A DNA stretch of 14,021 bases from assembly GCA_900541345.1 (NCBI GenBank), contig UQJE01000066.1, forward strand, positions 1 to 14,021, given 5' to 3'. Source of the DNA: an uncultured Blautia sp. (GTDB lineage Bacteria; Bacillota; Clostridia; Lachnospirales; Lachnospiraceae). Below are positions 8,073 through 14,021 of the stretch, in pieces. Below the pieces are notes generated by a model. That model was not told the DNA's origin. It made no database searches and saw nothing but the letters and a program-made list of their open reading frames with translations. The stretch's first letter is position 1; each line of letters opens with the position of its first letter. The position numbers and the translations under genes are program-made.

Positions 8073-9302
8073 ATGAAGCTATTTCCCTTATTAATTGGAG
8101 CAAATGTTTTAAATTATTTTACAGTTACCCATTTTGTTCAGGTAAAAAAGAAGTGGTGGGCAAAAATCGGTATTTTTATTGTATCTTTCCTTCTTACAGG
8201 CATGATTATGTACATTGGAGAGTGGACAAATTTTATGCCTACTTTTGGAGCAGCTTTGTTTGGAATATATCTTTGCTGTGAGGGAAGCAGTCTGAAAAAA
8301 ATAACCTTTGGACTTTTGAGTGTTACTGTGTATTGTACAGCAAACGCCCTGTTTGATAATTATCTTGATATAAGTGATTCGGATAGATATTGGGGGAGGT
8401 TTCTGTTTGCTGTCATTTTGTTTGTGGGAATGAAGCTGTTTTTTCGTTCCACAGACAGGGAAGAAGAGCTTTCCTCTTCTATGTGGGGACTTTTAATCCT
8501 TCTCATTCTGACACCCCTTGGAATTGTGTTCAGCGTGATTCTTCTCACAAATAGATACGGCTGGGCAAGGGAGGCAGAGGGATTTTTATATATACTTTTG
8601 TGCGTGGCTCTTTTTGCGGTGATCGGACTTTTGTGGACGGTACAGGTTCTGATGCGGCAAAAGCGAATGGAGCGGGAGCATATGTACATGGAAATGAACC
8701 GGAAATATTATGAAATGATGGAGCAGCAGCACTTTGAAATCCGCCGCTTAAAACATGATATGGCAAATCATCTTCAGGTACTTCTGGGACTTTCAGAGGA
8801 AAAGAGAGAGGCATATATTCGGGAACTGATAAAGGGACATGGTGTGTTCGGAACCTTAAATTACTGTAAAGATTCCACAGTAAATGCAGTTCTTGTATCA
8901 AAAGAACAGTTTCTGGAAGAGAGAAAAATTGCATTTCGATATAAAATAGATATTCAGGAGGAGCTTCCTTTTGAGAAGCCGGATATTTGCGCCATGTTTG
9001 CAAATGCCCTTGATAATGCAGCAGAGGCAATTGAGAGGGAGGGAGTTTCAGAAGAGAAACGGAGGATTTCTCTGGAAAGTAGATTTCGAAAGGGAATGTT
9101 CGTGCTTTCTGTAAAAAATCCTTCCTCTGTAAAAGTGGTGGAGGGAAAGATTCCGAATACCGGAAAAACAGACAGGAAAAATCACGGGGTTGGCTTAAAG
9201 AGTATACAGGAAGCGGTAAAACGGTATCAGGGAAATATGGAGCTTCACACAGAGGATGGAATATTTGAATTGTTTCTCTGGATACAGTTTCCTGACAGTT
9301 GA
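8073..9302 (+). CDS. GHKL sensor histidine kinase, AgrC-like
   Basis: This membrane sensor kinase pairs with the regulator encoded just upstream (5-base gap, same operon). The first 195 of 409 residues hold about six hydrophobic segments (roughly 3-21, 31-48, 56-70, 77-92, 108-124, 138-158, 170-194) with short loops and no large extracellular domain, as in AgrC/ComD-type kinases. A helical linker leads to the H-box RRLKHDMANHL with phospho-acceptor H228. The GHKL ATPase domain shows the N-box NALDNAAEA (311-319) and G-box NHGVGLKS (370-377). Such kinases often sense small peptides, but no AgrB, AgrD or obvious peptide gene lies in this window, so the ligand is unknown. The ribosome site GAGAGGA (8058-8064) lies within the end of the regulator gene. 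Confidence 0.94.
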   Translation: MKLFPLLIGANVLNYFTVTHFVQVKKKWWAKIGIFIVSFLLTGMIMYIGEWTNFMPTFGAALFGIYLCCEGSSLKKITFGLLSVTVYCTANALFDNYLDISDSDRYWGRFLFAVILFVGMKLFFRSTDREEELSSSMWGLLILLILTPLGIVFSVILLTNRYGWAREAEGFLYILLCVALFAVIGLLWTVQVLMRQKRMEREHMYMEMNRKYYEMMEQQHFEIRRLKHDMANHLQVLLGLSEEKREAYIRELIKGHGVFGTLNYCKDSTVNAVLVSKEQFLEERKIAFRYKIDIQEELPFEKPDICAMFANALDNAAEAIEREGVSEEKRRISLESRFRKGMFVLSVKNPSSVKVVEGKIPNTGKTDRKNHGVGLKSIQEAVKRYQGNMELHTEDGIFELFLWIQFPDS

Positions 9303-9327
9303 CAAATTCTACAAAAAACTTCATAAG
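9299..9327 (+). promoter_or_regulatory. Promoter of the XRE/ABC cassette
   Basis: A perfect -35 TTGACA (9299-9304) overlaps the kinase stop codon. After 17 bp comes a -10-like CATAAG (9322-9327, 4 of 6 matches). It lies about 57 bases before the XRE gene and would let the second cassette be transcribed separately from the two-component operon. I see no terminator between kinase and XRE genes, so read-through is also likely. Confidence 0.55.
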
Positions 9328-9383
9328 ACTCCATTGCTGAACAGAAAAAACAGAGTTACACTGAAAAGCAGAAAGGAGAGAAA

Positions 9384-10499
9384 ATGAAAGAGTTAAATAT
9401 AGGAACTGTACTCGGAGAGCGTAGAAGAGAAAAAGGAGTAACGCAGGAAGAGGTAGCGGCTTTTGTAGGGGTTTCCAAAGCATCTGTTTCCAAATGGGAA
9501 ACGGGGCAGAGTTATCCGGATATTACAGTACTTCCTGTGCTTGCTTCTTTTTTTCATATTACCATAGATGAGCTTTTAGGGTACCGTCCTCAGCTTACGG
9601 AAAAAGAAATATGGGAGGCATATCAAAAATTTACCCAACTTTTCACCCAGGAATCATTCTGGAATGTGATAGAAAAAGTGAGGGATCTTATAAGAAAATA
9701 TGATGCCTGTTATCCATTGTTTCTTGCTATGGCACAGCTTTTGCTGAATCATTGTAATCTTGCATCTTCCGGTGAGGAGAGGGAACTTATTTTAAAAGAG
9801 GCGCAGGAGCTTTGTGTCCGTGTGCAAAAAGAAAGTGAAGATACGCTGCTGAAAAAAGACGCCATTGTGTTTGAGGGTTTTTTATCTATTATGAAAAGAG
9901 AACCGGAGCGTGTTCTGGAACTTTTCGGGGAGAAACTCCATCCCCGGATTTCTTCGGAAATTCTTCTTGTAAGTGCGTACAGCCTTCTTGGAGAAAAAAA
10001 GAAAGCTTTGGAATATTGTCAGGCGCTTCTTTATGAAGGAACAGTAGAAATGATGGATTTTCTGGCAAATTATCTGTCCCTTTGTGAAGACGATAAAAAA
10101 GAGCTTTGTTTTTCTTCTGTGCGGGGAATGGAGGCAGCATTTTCTCTGAAAAGCCTTCTTCCTCATAAAATGATTCATTTATATATGATGGAAGCCGTTT
10201 ATTATGGAGAACAGAAAAACAGAGGAAAGACATTAAAGGCTCTTTATGATTACGGAGAAACGCTTCAAAAAAACTGGAAAGATTTTACCATTCATGGAGA
10301 TGCGTTTTTTGACCTGTTGGAGCAGTGGATTCAGGAAGTGGAAATCCGTCGGGAAATGCCCAGAAATATGCAGTTTATCCGGGAGGATATCATAAGAAGT
10401 GTAAAAGAGAATCCTGTATTTGATTTTCTGAAAGAAGAAAAAGAATTTCGTATCCTTATAAAAAGACTTGAAAACCTGCAGATTGAAGAGAGGGATTGA
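9384..10499 (+). CDS. XRE-family transcriptional regulator with helical C-terminal domain
   Basis: The N-terminal part (about 8-67) of this 371-residue protein is a Cro/C1-type helix-turn-helix: LGERRREKGVTQEEVAAFVG, SKASVSKWETG as recognition region, then YPDITVLPVLASFF and ITIDELLGY. The remaining 300 residues are almost entirely helical, with pairs such as EILLVSAYSLLGEKKKALEYCQAL (about 192-215) that resemble TPR-like repeats, so it may bind a peptide or a partner protein. The start has AAAGGAG (9372-9378) 5 bases before the ATG. The gene is followed one base later by an ABC ATPase, so it probably regulates its own ABC operon. This XRE-ABC arrangement is common in Clostridia. The effector is unknown. 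Confidence 0.88.
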   Translation: MKELNIGTVLGERRREKGVTQEEVAAFVGVSKASVSKWETGQSYPDITVLPVLASFFHITIDELLGYRPQLTEKEIWEAYQKFTQLFTQESFWNVIEKVRDLIRKYDACYPLFLAMAQLLLNHCNLASSGEERELILKEAQELCVRVQKESEDTLLKKDAIVFEGFLSIMKREPERVLELFGEKLHPRISSEILLVSAYSLLGEKKKALEYCQALLYEGTVEMMDFLANYLSLCEDDKKELCFSSVRGMEAAFSLKSLLPHKMIHLYMMEAVYYGEQKNRGKTLKALYDYGETLQKNWKDFTIHGDAFFDLLEQWIQEVEIRREMPRNMQFIREDIIRSVKENPVFDFLKEEKEFRILIKRLENLQIEERD

Positions 10500-10500
10500 T

Positions 10501-11226
10501 ATGAGTACAGTTTTGGAAATCAAACATTTTTATAAGACGTATAAAAACGGAAAAAAGGCAGTGGAGGATTTGAATCTTTCTGTACAGCCAGGAGAAATTT
10601 ATGGTTTTATCGGGCAGAATGGAGCAGGAAAAACGACGACAATACGGGCAGTAACAGGAGTCATGGATTTTGATAAGGGAGAGATTCTTATAGATGGACA
10701 TTCTGTGAAAAAAGAGCCGGTTCTCTGTAAATCGGTTACAGCTTATATTCCGGACAATCCAGATTTATATGAGTTTTTGACAGGAATTCAATATCTGGAA
10801 TACATGGCAGATATGTTTCTGGTAGATACAGAAACAAGAAAGCAAAGGATTCATAAATATGCACAGCTTCTTGGGATGACGGAAAGTCTTGGAGATTTTA
10901 TTGGAAATTATTCTCATGGAATGAAACAGAAAACAGCTCTTATTGGAGCGTTTCTTCATAAACCAAAACTTCTTGTTCTGGATGAGCCATTTGTGGGGCT
11001 GGATCCGGAAGCGTCCTTTCACTTAAAGGATATGATGCGTCAGCTTTGTAAAGAGGGCAGCAGTATTTTCTTTTCCACGCATGTGCTGGATGTGGCGGAA
11101 AAGCTGTGCCATAAGGTTGCTATTATTCAAAAAGGCAGGATTGTGGCAGATGGAAAGATGGAAGATGTAAAAGGAAATGCAAGTCTTGAGGAAGTATTCC
11201 TGGAGGGCGTGGGAAATGAAAAATAA
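10501..11226 (+). CDS. ABC transporter ATP-binding protein, ABC-2 exporter type
   Basis: This cytoplasmic ATPase of 241 residues works with the permease that overlaps its 3' end. It shows Walker A GQNGAGKTT (38-46), a signature region YSHGMKQK (137-144) in which H139 replaces the usual second G, Walker B LLVLDEP (157-163) with E162, a D-loop GLDP and the switch histidine in FSTHVLD (H194). The segment at the Q-loop position reads AYIPDNPDLYE with no glutamine, as I recall for part of the EcsA/DrrA-like group. Its start is ATG 10501, since AGAGGG (10489-10494) lies 6 bases upstream; an earlier in-frame ATG at 10468 lies within the XRE gene and has no such site. It is one base after the XRE stop, in the same operon. 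Confidence 0.93.
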   Translation: MSTVLEIKHFYKTYKNGKKAVEDLNLSVQPGEIYGFIGQNGAGKTTTIRAVTGVMDFDKGEILIDGHSVKKEPVLCKSVTAYIPDNPDLYEFLTGIQYLEYMADMFLVDTETRKQRIHKYAQLLGMTESLGDFIGNYSHGMKQKTALIGAFLHKPKLLVLDEPFVGLDPEASFHLKDMMRQLCKEGSSIFFSTHVLDVAEKLCHKVAIIQKGRIVADGKMEDVKGNASLEEVFLEGVGNEK

Positions 11227-12796
11227 AGTGTGGCTTCTCACAAAAATACAGCTTATGCGTGTGTGTAATCCAGAGTTTTTCAAAGACAGGGGACTGCGGA
11301 AAAAGAGAAAGCGTTTTCTTTTTCTTTCTATTGGAATGGTGGGAATCGGGGTTTTGATTATGTTTTACAGCGCACTGATCTCTCTTGGGTTTGTGCAGAT
11401 GGGAATGGGAGAAGCCATTCCTGTTGTGATGATGGGGGTGTGTTCTCTTCTTCTTGTTGCAGTTTCTTTTATGAAAAGCGGAGGTACGCTTTTTGGAGGG
11501 AAAAATTTGGATATGGTGATTTCCCTTCCTGTGACGGTGCGCCAGGTGGTGTTTTCCAGGATGCTGTTTCTCTATGGCGCAGGCATTCTTGTGTTTTTTG
11601 CAGGATTTTTTCCGGCAGCTCTGGTCTATGCGGTACATATGGGTGTGGACGCAGGAAAAGTTTTTAACCTTTTTCTTGCTATGATGCTGGGGCCGTGTAT
11701 TCCTGTTATTTTGTCCCTTGTTTTAAGTGTTCTGATTATGCTGTTTGCAGAGCGCCTTCCTCACAGAGAAATTTTTGCGATTGCCTTAAATGTAGCGGTT
11801 TTGGTAGGAATCCTTTTCTGGATAGGAAAAATCTCCGTGACAATGGATGAGGAAGCATTGATGGATATAGGAAGAGCGTTGGCGAATGGAGTAACTTCTG
11901 TATATCCTCCGGCTGGTATGGCGTTCTCTCTTTTGGAGAAGGGAAGTATTTGGGGAACGTTTCTTTTTGCATTTTTGTCTATTGCCTCGTTCTTGGGATT
12001 TGTAATCTTAGTTTCCTTTTTTTATGTGAAAATCAACGAAATGCTTTCCTTTGGCAGAGCAAAGGCTGCGGGAAAGATTACATATGGAAAGGGAAGGGGA
12101 ATCCGACAAGCGCTTCTGAAAAAAGAATGGAGAAGACTTCTTTCTTGTCCGATTTACGCCATGAATACAGTGGTAGGCTATGTGCTTATGATTTTACTTG
12201 GTATTATGGTTCTTACCATGAAAGAAGAAATGCTGTCAGGAATGCTGGATATTCCTGGAATCGAAAATCAGCTGGCGAAAGCATTTCCGTTTATCATAGC
12301 AATGTGCATCGGAATCGCGCCTATGACTGCGCCCTCTCTTTCTCTGGAGGGAAAAAGCCGGTGGATTATGTGCAGCCTTCCGGTAAAATCCATAGAAATT
12401 TTTCGGGCAAAGATTACGCTGAATCTTTTATTTGCAGTACCGTCCGCTTTTTTATGTAGTCTTTGTGTATTAATAAAATTTCCGGGAACGGCAGCAGACA
12501 ATATCCTTCTTTTTGTTCTGCCTCTTGTCTTTGGTGTATTTACAGCAGTATTTGGAATGGCAGTTAATGTAAAATTTCCAAGCTACGACTGGACGCAGGA
12601 AATTCAGGCAGTAAAAAATTCGGCATCTGTTTTAATCTGTGTATTTACAGGTATGTTTGCAACGCTGCTTCCACTTATGATTGTGATGGCGCTGCCTGCA
12701 CTTCGTACAGTAATTTCCTGGGGATTTGTGATTGTTTCGGCAGGACTTTCGGTGATGCTCTGGAAGCGTCTTGAAAAAGTAAGATTTTGGGTGTGA
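11216..12796 (+). CDS. ABC-2-like exporter permease, about 12 TM
   Basis: This is the integral membrane partner of the preceding ATPase, 526 residues and mostly hydrophobic, with roughly 12 segments (for example about 34-62, 68-86, 116-140, 150-178, 186-203, 247-271, 313-335, 355-373, 400-420, 428-450, 467-492 and 497-515). The two halves contain related cytoplasmic motifs, LDMVISLPVTVRQVVFSRM (98-116) and RWIMCSLPVKSIEIFRAKI (382-400). This suggests internal duplication, with each motif probably contacting one ATPase subunit. The start at 11216 has GGAGGG (11202-11207) 8 bases upstream and overlaps the ATPase gene by 11 bases; the frame is open further up to ATG 11177, but without a ribosome site. 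The substrate is unknown. No hairpin terminator is visible after the stop. Confidence 0.88.
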   Translation: MKNKVWLLTKIQLMRVCNPEFFKDRGLRKKRKRFLFLSIGMVGIGVLIMFYSALISLGFVQMGMGEAIPVVMMGVCSLLLVAVSFMKSGGTLFGGKNLDMVISLPVTVRQVVFSRMLFLYGAGILVFFAGFFPAALVYAVHMGVDAGKVFNLFLAMMLGPCIPVILSLVLSVLIMLFAERLPHREIFAIALNVAVLVGILFWIGKISVTMDEEALMDIGRALANGVTSVYPPAGMAFSLLEKGSIWGTFLFAFLSIASFLGFVILVSFFYVKINEMLSFGRAKAAGKITYGKGRGIRQALLKKEWRRLLSCPIYAMNTVVGYVLMILLGIMVLTMKEEMLSGMLDIPGIENQLAKAFPFIIAMCIGIAPMTAPSLSLEGKSRWIMCSLPVKSIEIFRAKITLNLLFAVPSAFLCSLCVLIKFPGTAADNILLFVLPLVFGVFTAVFGMAVNVKFPSYDWTQEIQAVKNSASVLICVFTGMFATLLPLMIVMALPALRTVISWGFVIVSAGLSVMLWKRLEKVRFWV

Positions 12797-12823
12797 GAAA
12801 GTAGTCGATGAGGTTATGTTGAG

Positions 12824-12934
12824 GCACAAATTGTGAGGGAAAATTTTGGTTTGTTTCAATTTATGATAGAAATTATGATAAAAAATTTATAATTGCGTGT
12901 CGGAAAAGATATTTACGAAAAGAACAATTTGTGC
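12824..12934. repeat. 11-bp perfect inverted repeat, arms 100 bp apart
   Basis: GCACAAATTGT (12824-12834) is the exact reverse complement of ACAATTTGTGC (12924-12934). The left arm is part of a symmetrical CACAA-A-TTGTG (12825-12835), and the right arm is a near-symmetrical version (AACAATTTGTG, 12923-12933). The right arm fills the spacer and the TGC just before the -10 of the coiled-coil gene's promoter. This placement suggests paired operator sites for a dimeric regulator. AT-rich direct copies of TTATGATA lie between the arms (12861-12868, 12873-12880). Confidence 0.5.
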
Positions 12935-12940
12935 TAAAAT
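12912..12940 (+). promoter_or_regulatory. Extended -10 promoter of the coiled-coil gene
   Basis: A -35-like TTTACG (12912-12917) and a -10 TAAAAT (12935-12940, 5 of 6) are 17 bp apart, with a TGC immediately before the -10 (extended -10). It lies 30 bases upstream of the start codon, and the ribosome site AAAGGGGGAG (12956-12965) follows at normal spacing. Confidence 0.65.
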
Positions 12941-12969
12941 AAGAATACATCATCGAAAGGGGGAGTCAC

Positions 12970-13542
12970 ATGACAGACAGTGAGCTATTGCTGGCGATTC
13001 ACCAGAATATGCAGACAATGAAAACAGATATGGCAGAGTTGAAAACAGATGTCGGCGAGCTGAAGACAGACATGTCAGGTTTAAAGACGGAAGTTGGCGA
13101 GTTGAAGGCAAATGTGTCAGGCTTAAAGACGGAAGTTGGCGAGCTGAAAGAAGACATGTCAGGCTTAAAGATGGAAGTTGGCGAGCTGAAAGAAGATATG
13201 TCAGGTTTAAAGACGGAAGTCAGCGAGCTGAAAGAAGACATGTCAGGTTTAAAGACGGAAGTTGGTGAGCTGAAGGCAAATGTGTCAGGCTTAAAGATGG
13301 AAGTTGGTGAGCTGAAGGCAAATGTGTCAGGCTTAAAGACGCAAGTTGGCAAATTGAAAGAAGACATGTCGGGAATCAAAACAGAAGTTGCTAAGTTGAA
13401 GACAGATATGTCGGGATTAAAGACAGCAGTCAGCAAAATTACGGCAGATGTAGAAGTACTGAAAACGGAAGTTATTGATTTGAAAGGAAATGTATCAGAA
13501 TTAAAGACAAATGTGGAAAATCTGCAGTCTGAACACAAATGA
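12970..13542 (+). CDS. Heptad-repeat coiled-coil protein, function unknown
   Basis: This 190-residue protein is an almost unbroken coiled coil. From about residue 17 to 185 it reads as seven-residue units with Val/Met at position a and Leu at d (such as VGELKED and MSGLKTE), without stutters. Residues 35-160 form nine 14-residue units close to MSGLKTEVGELKED, the first seven highly alike. There is no signal peptide or hydrophobic segment, so it is probably cytoplasmic. Val at a and Leu at d favour parallel dimers (known coiled-coil rule). The N-terminus TDSELLLAIHQNMQTMK resembles an unnamed Firmicutes coiled-coil family whose members, as I recall, continue into a C-terminal part like the next frame (13539-13847). 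It has its own promoter and a strong ribosome site (12956-12965). I cannot assign a role. Confidence 0.85.
   Translation: MTDSELLLAIHQNMQTMKTDMAELKTDVGELKTDMSGLKTEVGELKANVSGLKTEVGELKEDMSGLKMEVGELKEDMSGLKTEVSELKEDMSGLKTEVGELKANVSGLKMEVGELKANVSGLKTQVGKLKEDMSGIKTEVAKLKTDMSGLKTAVSKITADVEVLKTEVIDLKGNVSELKTNVENLQSEHK
13072..13449 (+). repeat. 42-bp in-frame tandem repeat array, nine units
   Basis: Nine consecutive 42-bp units begin at 13072, each starting with atgtcaggt, gtgtcaggc or atgtcggga. Units 1-7 (13072-13365) differ at only a few positions, and units 8-9 are degenerate. Unit ends alternate between codons for AN and ED. Because 42 is a multiple of 3 and of the heptad, gain or loss of units would keep both frame and coiled-coil register. 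Confidence 0.9.
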
Positions 13543-13847
13543 TGAAGACGAACCTGAAAGTATTAGAATCAAACGTTAAGATGATGAGTACAGAAATACA
13601 AGAGATAAAAGTGGAAACAGAGAATATGAACCATAAAGTTATAAATATAGAAATGGTTCTTGAAAATCAGACAAATTATAATATCCGACTGTTAGCGGAA
13701 AATCATATGAGTCTGGTAGAAAAAATGGATAAAGCTGTTCATGTTTCTAAATGGGAGGCGCTGAATGAGATCAAAATGAATCTTCTGGACGTAAGAGTAG
13801 AAAAATTGGAAAAAGGATTCCAGGAGTTGAAAACGCAGATCGCATAA
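13539..13847 (+). CDS. Small coiled-coil protein, possibly the split-off C-terminus of the preceding gene
   Basis: This 102-residue frame begins at ATGATG (13539), where the first ATG overlaps the TGA stop of the coiled-coil gene (13540-13542). There is no ribosome site of its own, so it depends on reinitiation or is a frameshifted remnant. It continues the coiled-coil character (LKVLESNVKMMSTEIQEIKVE), then has a distinct part IEMVLENQTNYNIRLLAENH and a final Lys/Glu helix. From memory, ENxTNxNIxLLAEGH-like segments usually form the C-terminus of a single coiled-coil protein in Clostridia. A one-base slip at AAA (13537-13539) would fuse the two frames as EHK-MMKTN. It is followed by a strong terminator. 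The function is unknown. Confidence 0.65.
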   Translation: MMKTNLKVLESNVKMMSTEIQEIKVETENMNHKVINIEMVLENQTNYNIRLLAENHMSLVEKMDKAVHVSKWEALNEIKMNLLDVRVEKLEKGFQELKTQIA

Positions 13848-13860
13848 GAGGCGTTGTGTG

Positions 13861-13916
13861 AAAGGTGCAAAGTTTTGAAAAGAACTTTGCACCTTTTGCG
13901 TGGAGCACGTTTTTTT
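13861..13916 (+). terminator. Tandem hairpin terminator of the coiled-coil locus
   Basis: AAAGGTGCAAAGTT (13861-13874) pairs perfectly with AACTTTGCACCTTT (13883-13896), a 14-bp stem with an 8-base loop, starting 13 bases after the stop. A second small hairpin, CGTG (13899-13902) with CACG (13906-13909), is followed by seven T residues (13910-13916). Together they should end transcription efficiently. Confidence 0.85.
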
Positions 13917-13964
13917 AGGATTGAAGCTCTAAAATTGCCCGATAGTGAGAGGAGATAAATCTGC

Positions 13965-14021
13965 TTCTGATTTTTGCTTTTTTGAAAAAACTGTAAAAAA
14001 GTGTTGACAGATGGATTCTTC
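13965..14021 (+). promoter_or_regulatory. Start of a probable strong promoter at the window edge
   Basis: A perfect -35 TTGACA (14004-14009) is preceded by A/T tracts at about 13973-14000, including AAAAAA runs that resemble an UP element. The -10 would fall at about 14027-14032, outside the window. In Clostridia such A-tract promoters often serve highly expressed RNA or protein genes; the target here is unseen. Confidence 0.35.

Noticed and set aside
8545..9483. 312-codon open frame on the minus strand opposite the kinase and XRE start
   Set aside because: It is antisense to the conserved H-, N- and G-boxes, is rich in Pro/Leu/Ser typical of a mirrored frame, and overlaps the XRE gene start.
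12873..12893. Second promoter-like TATAAT (12888-12893) in the gap before the coiled-coil gene
   Set aside because: No -35-like hexamer lies at 16-19 bp upstream, and the sequence is simply AT-rich; the pair at 12912-12940 is better spaced.
13072..13449. Possible CRISPR array, because of regular repeats
   Set aside because: The 42-bp units are directly adjacent without unique spacers and encode an in-frame coiled coil.
12999..13538. 179-codon minus-strand open frame across the 42-bp repeats
   Set aside because: It is open only because the tandem repeat has no stop in that frame. The plus frame has the promoter, ribosome site and perfect heptads, while the minus frame yields repetitive FKPDxSxFSSPTS.

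Overview
The window looks like chromosome of a low-to-mid G+C Firmicute, most likely a Lachnospiraceae-type Clostridium relative. This is inferred from the Clostridia-like AlaRS, the 58-residue bS21, the strong AGGAG-type ribosome sites, and the mix of GHKL/LytTR signalling, BceAB-like and XRE/ABC cassettes. No tRNA, rRNA, CRISPR array, insertion sequence or phage gene was seen.

Layout. Positions 3-2213 hold the 3' part of alaS, cut by the window edge. Next come rpsU, with a consensus promoter and a clear terminator, and a cls-type cardiolipin synthase. cls converges on the next operon and shares a 15-bp bidirectional terminator with it. From 7126 down to 4284 on the minus strand lies a BceAB-like ABC transporter (ATPase, then a 10-TM FtsX-type permease, coupled by an ATGA overlap). 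A divergent control region (7133-7347) separates it from a plus-strand two-component system: a LytTR response regulator and a GHKL (AgrC-like) sensor kinase. The control region carries three direct copies of TGTAAAGTTT, which resemble LytTR-protein sites. The likely reading is that the kinase and regulator sense an extracellular signal and control the divergent transporter and themselves.

From 9384 to 12796 there is a second transport cassette: an XRE-family regulator with a long helical C-terminal domain, an ABC ATPase, and an ABC-2-like permease. They are tightly packed or overlapping and driven by a promoter inside the 3' end of the kinase gene. The last region (12797-14021) has an intergenic stretch with an 11-bp perfect inverted repeat 100 bp apart, one arm sitting inside a promoter. 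That promoter serves a gene for an almost uninterrupted coiled coil built from 42-bp tandem repeats. A second short coiled-coil frame follows through an ATGATG stop/start overlap, so the pair may be one ancestral gene split by a one-base slip. A strong hairpin terminator ends the unit, and a -35 element with A-tracts at the window edge suggests another strong promoter just beyond.

The most interesting items are the LytTR-like repeats that tie a BceAB-like exporter to a non-OmpR two-component system, and the repeat-built, possibly length-variable and split coiled-coil locus with its paired operator-like sites. The rpsU leader, where the best ribosome site points at an overlapping six-codon GTG frame, is also worth a look.
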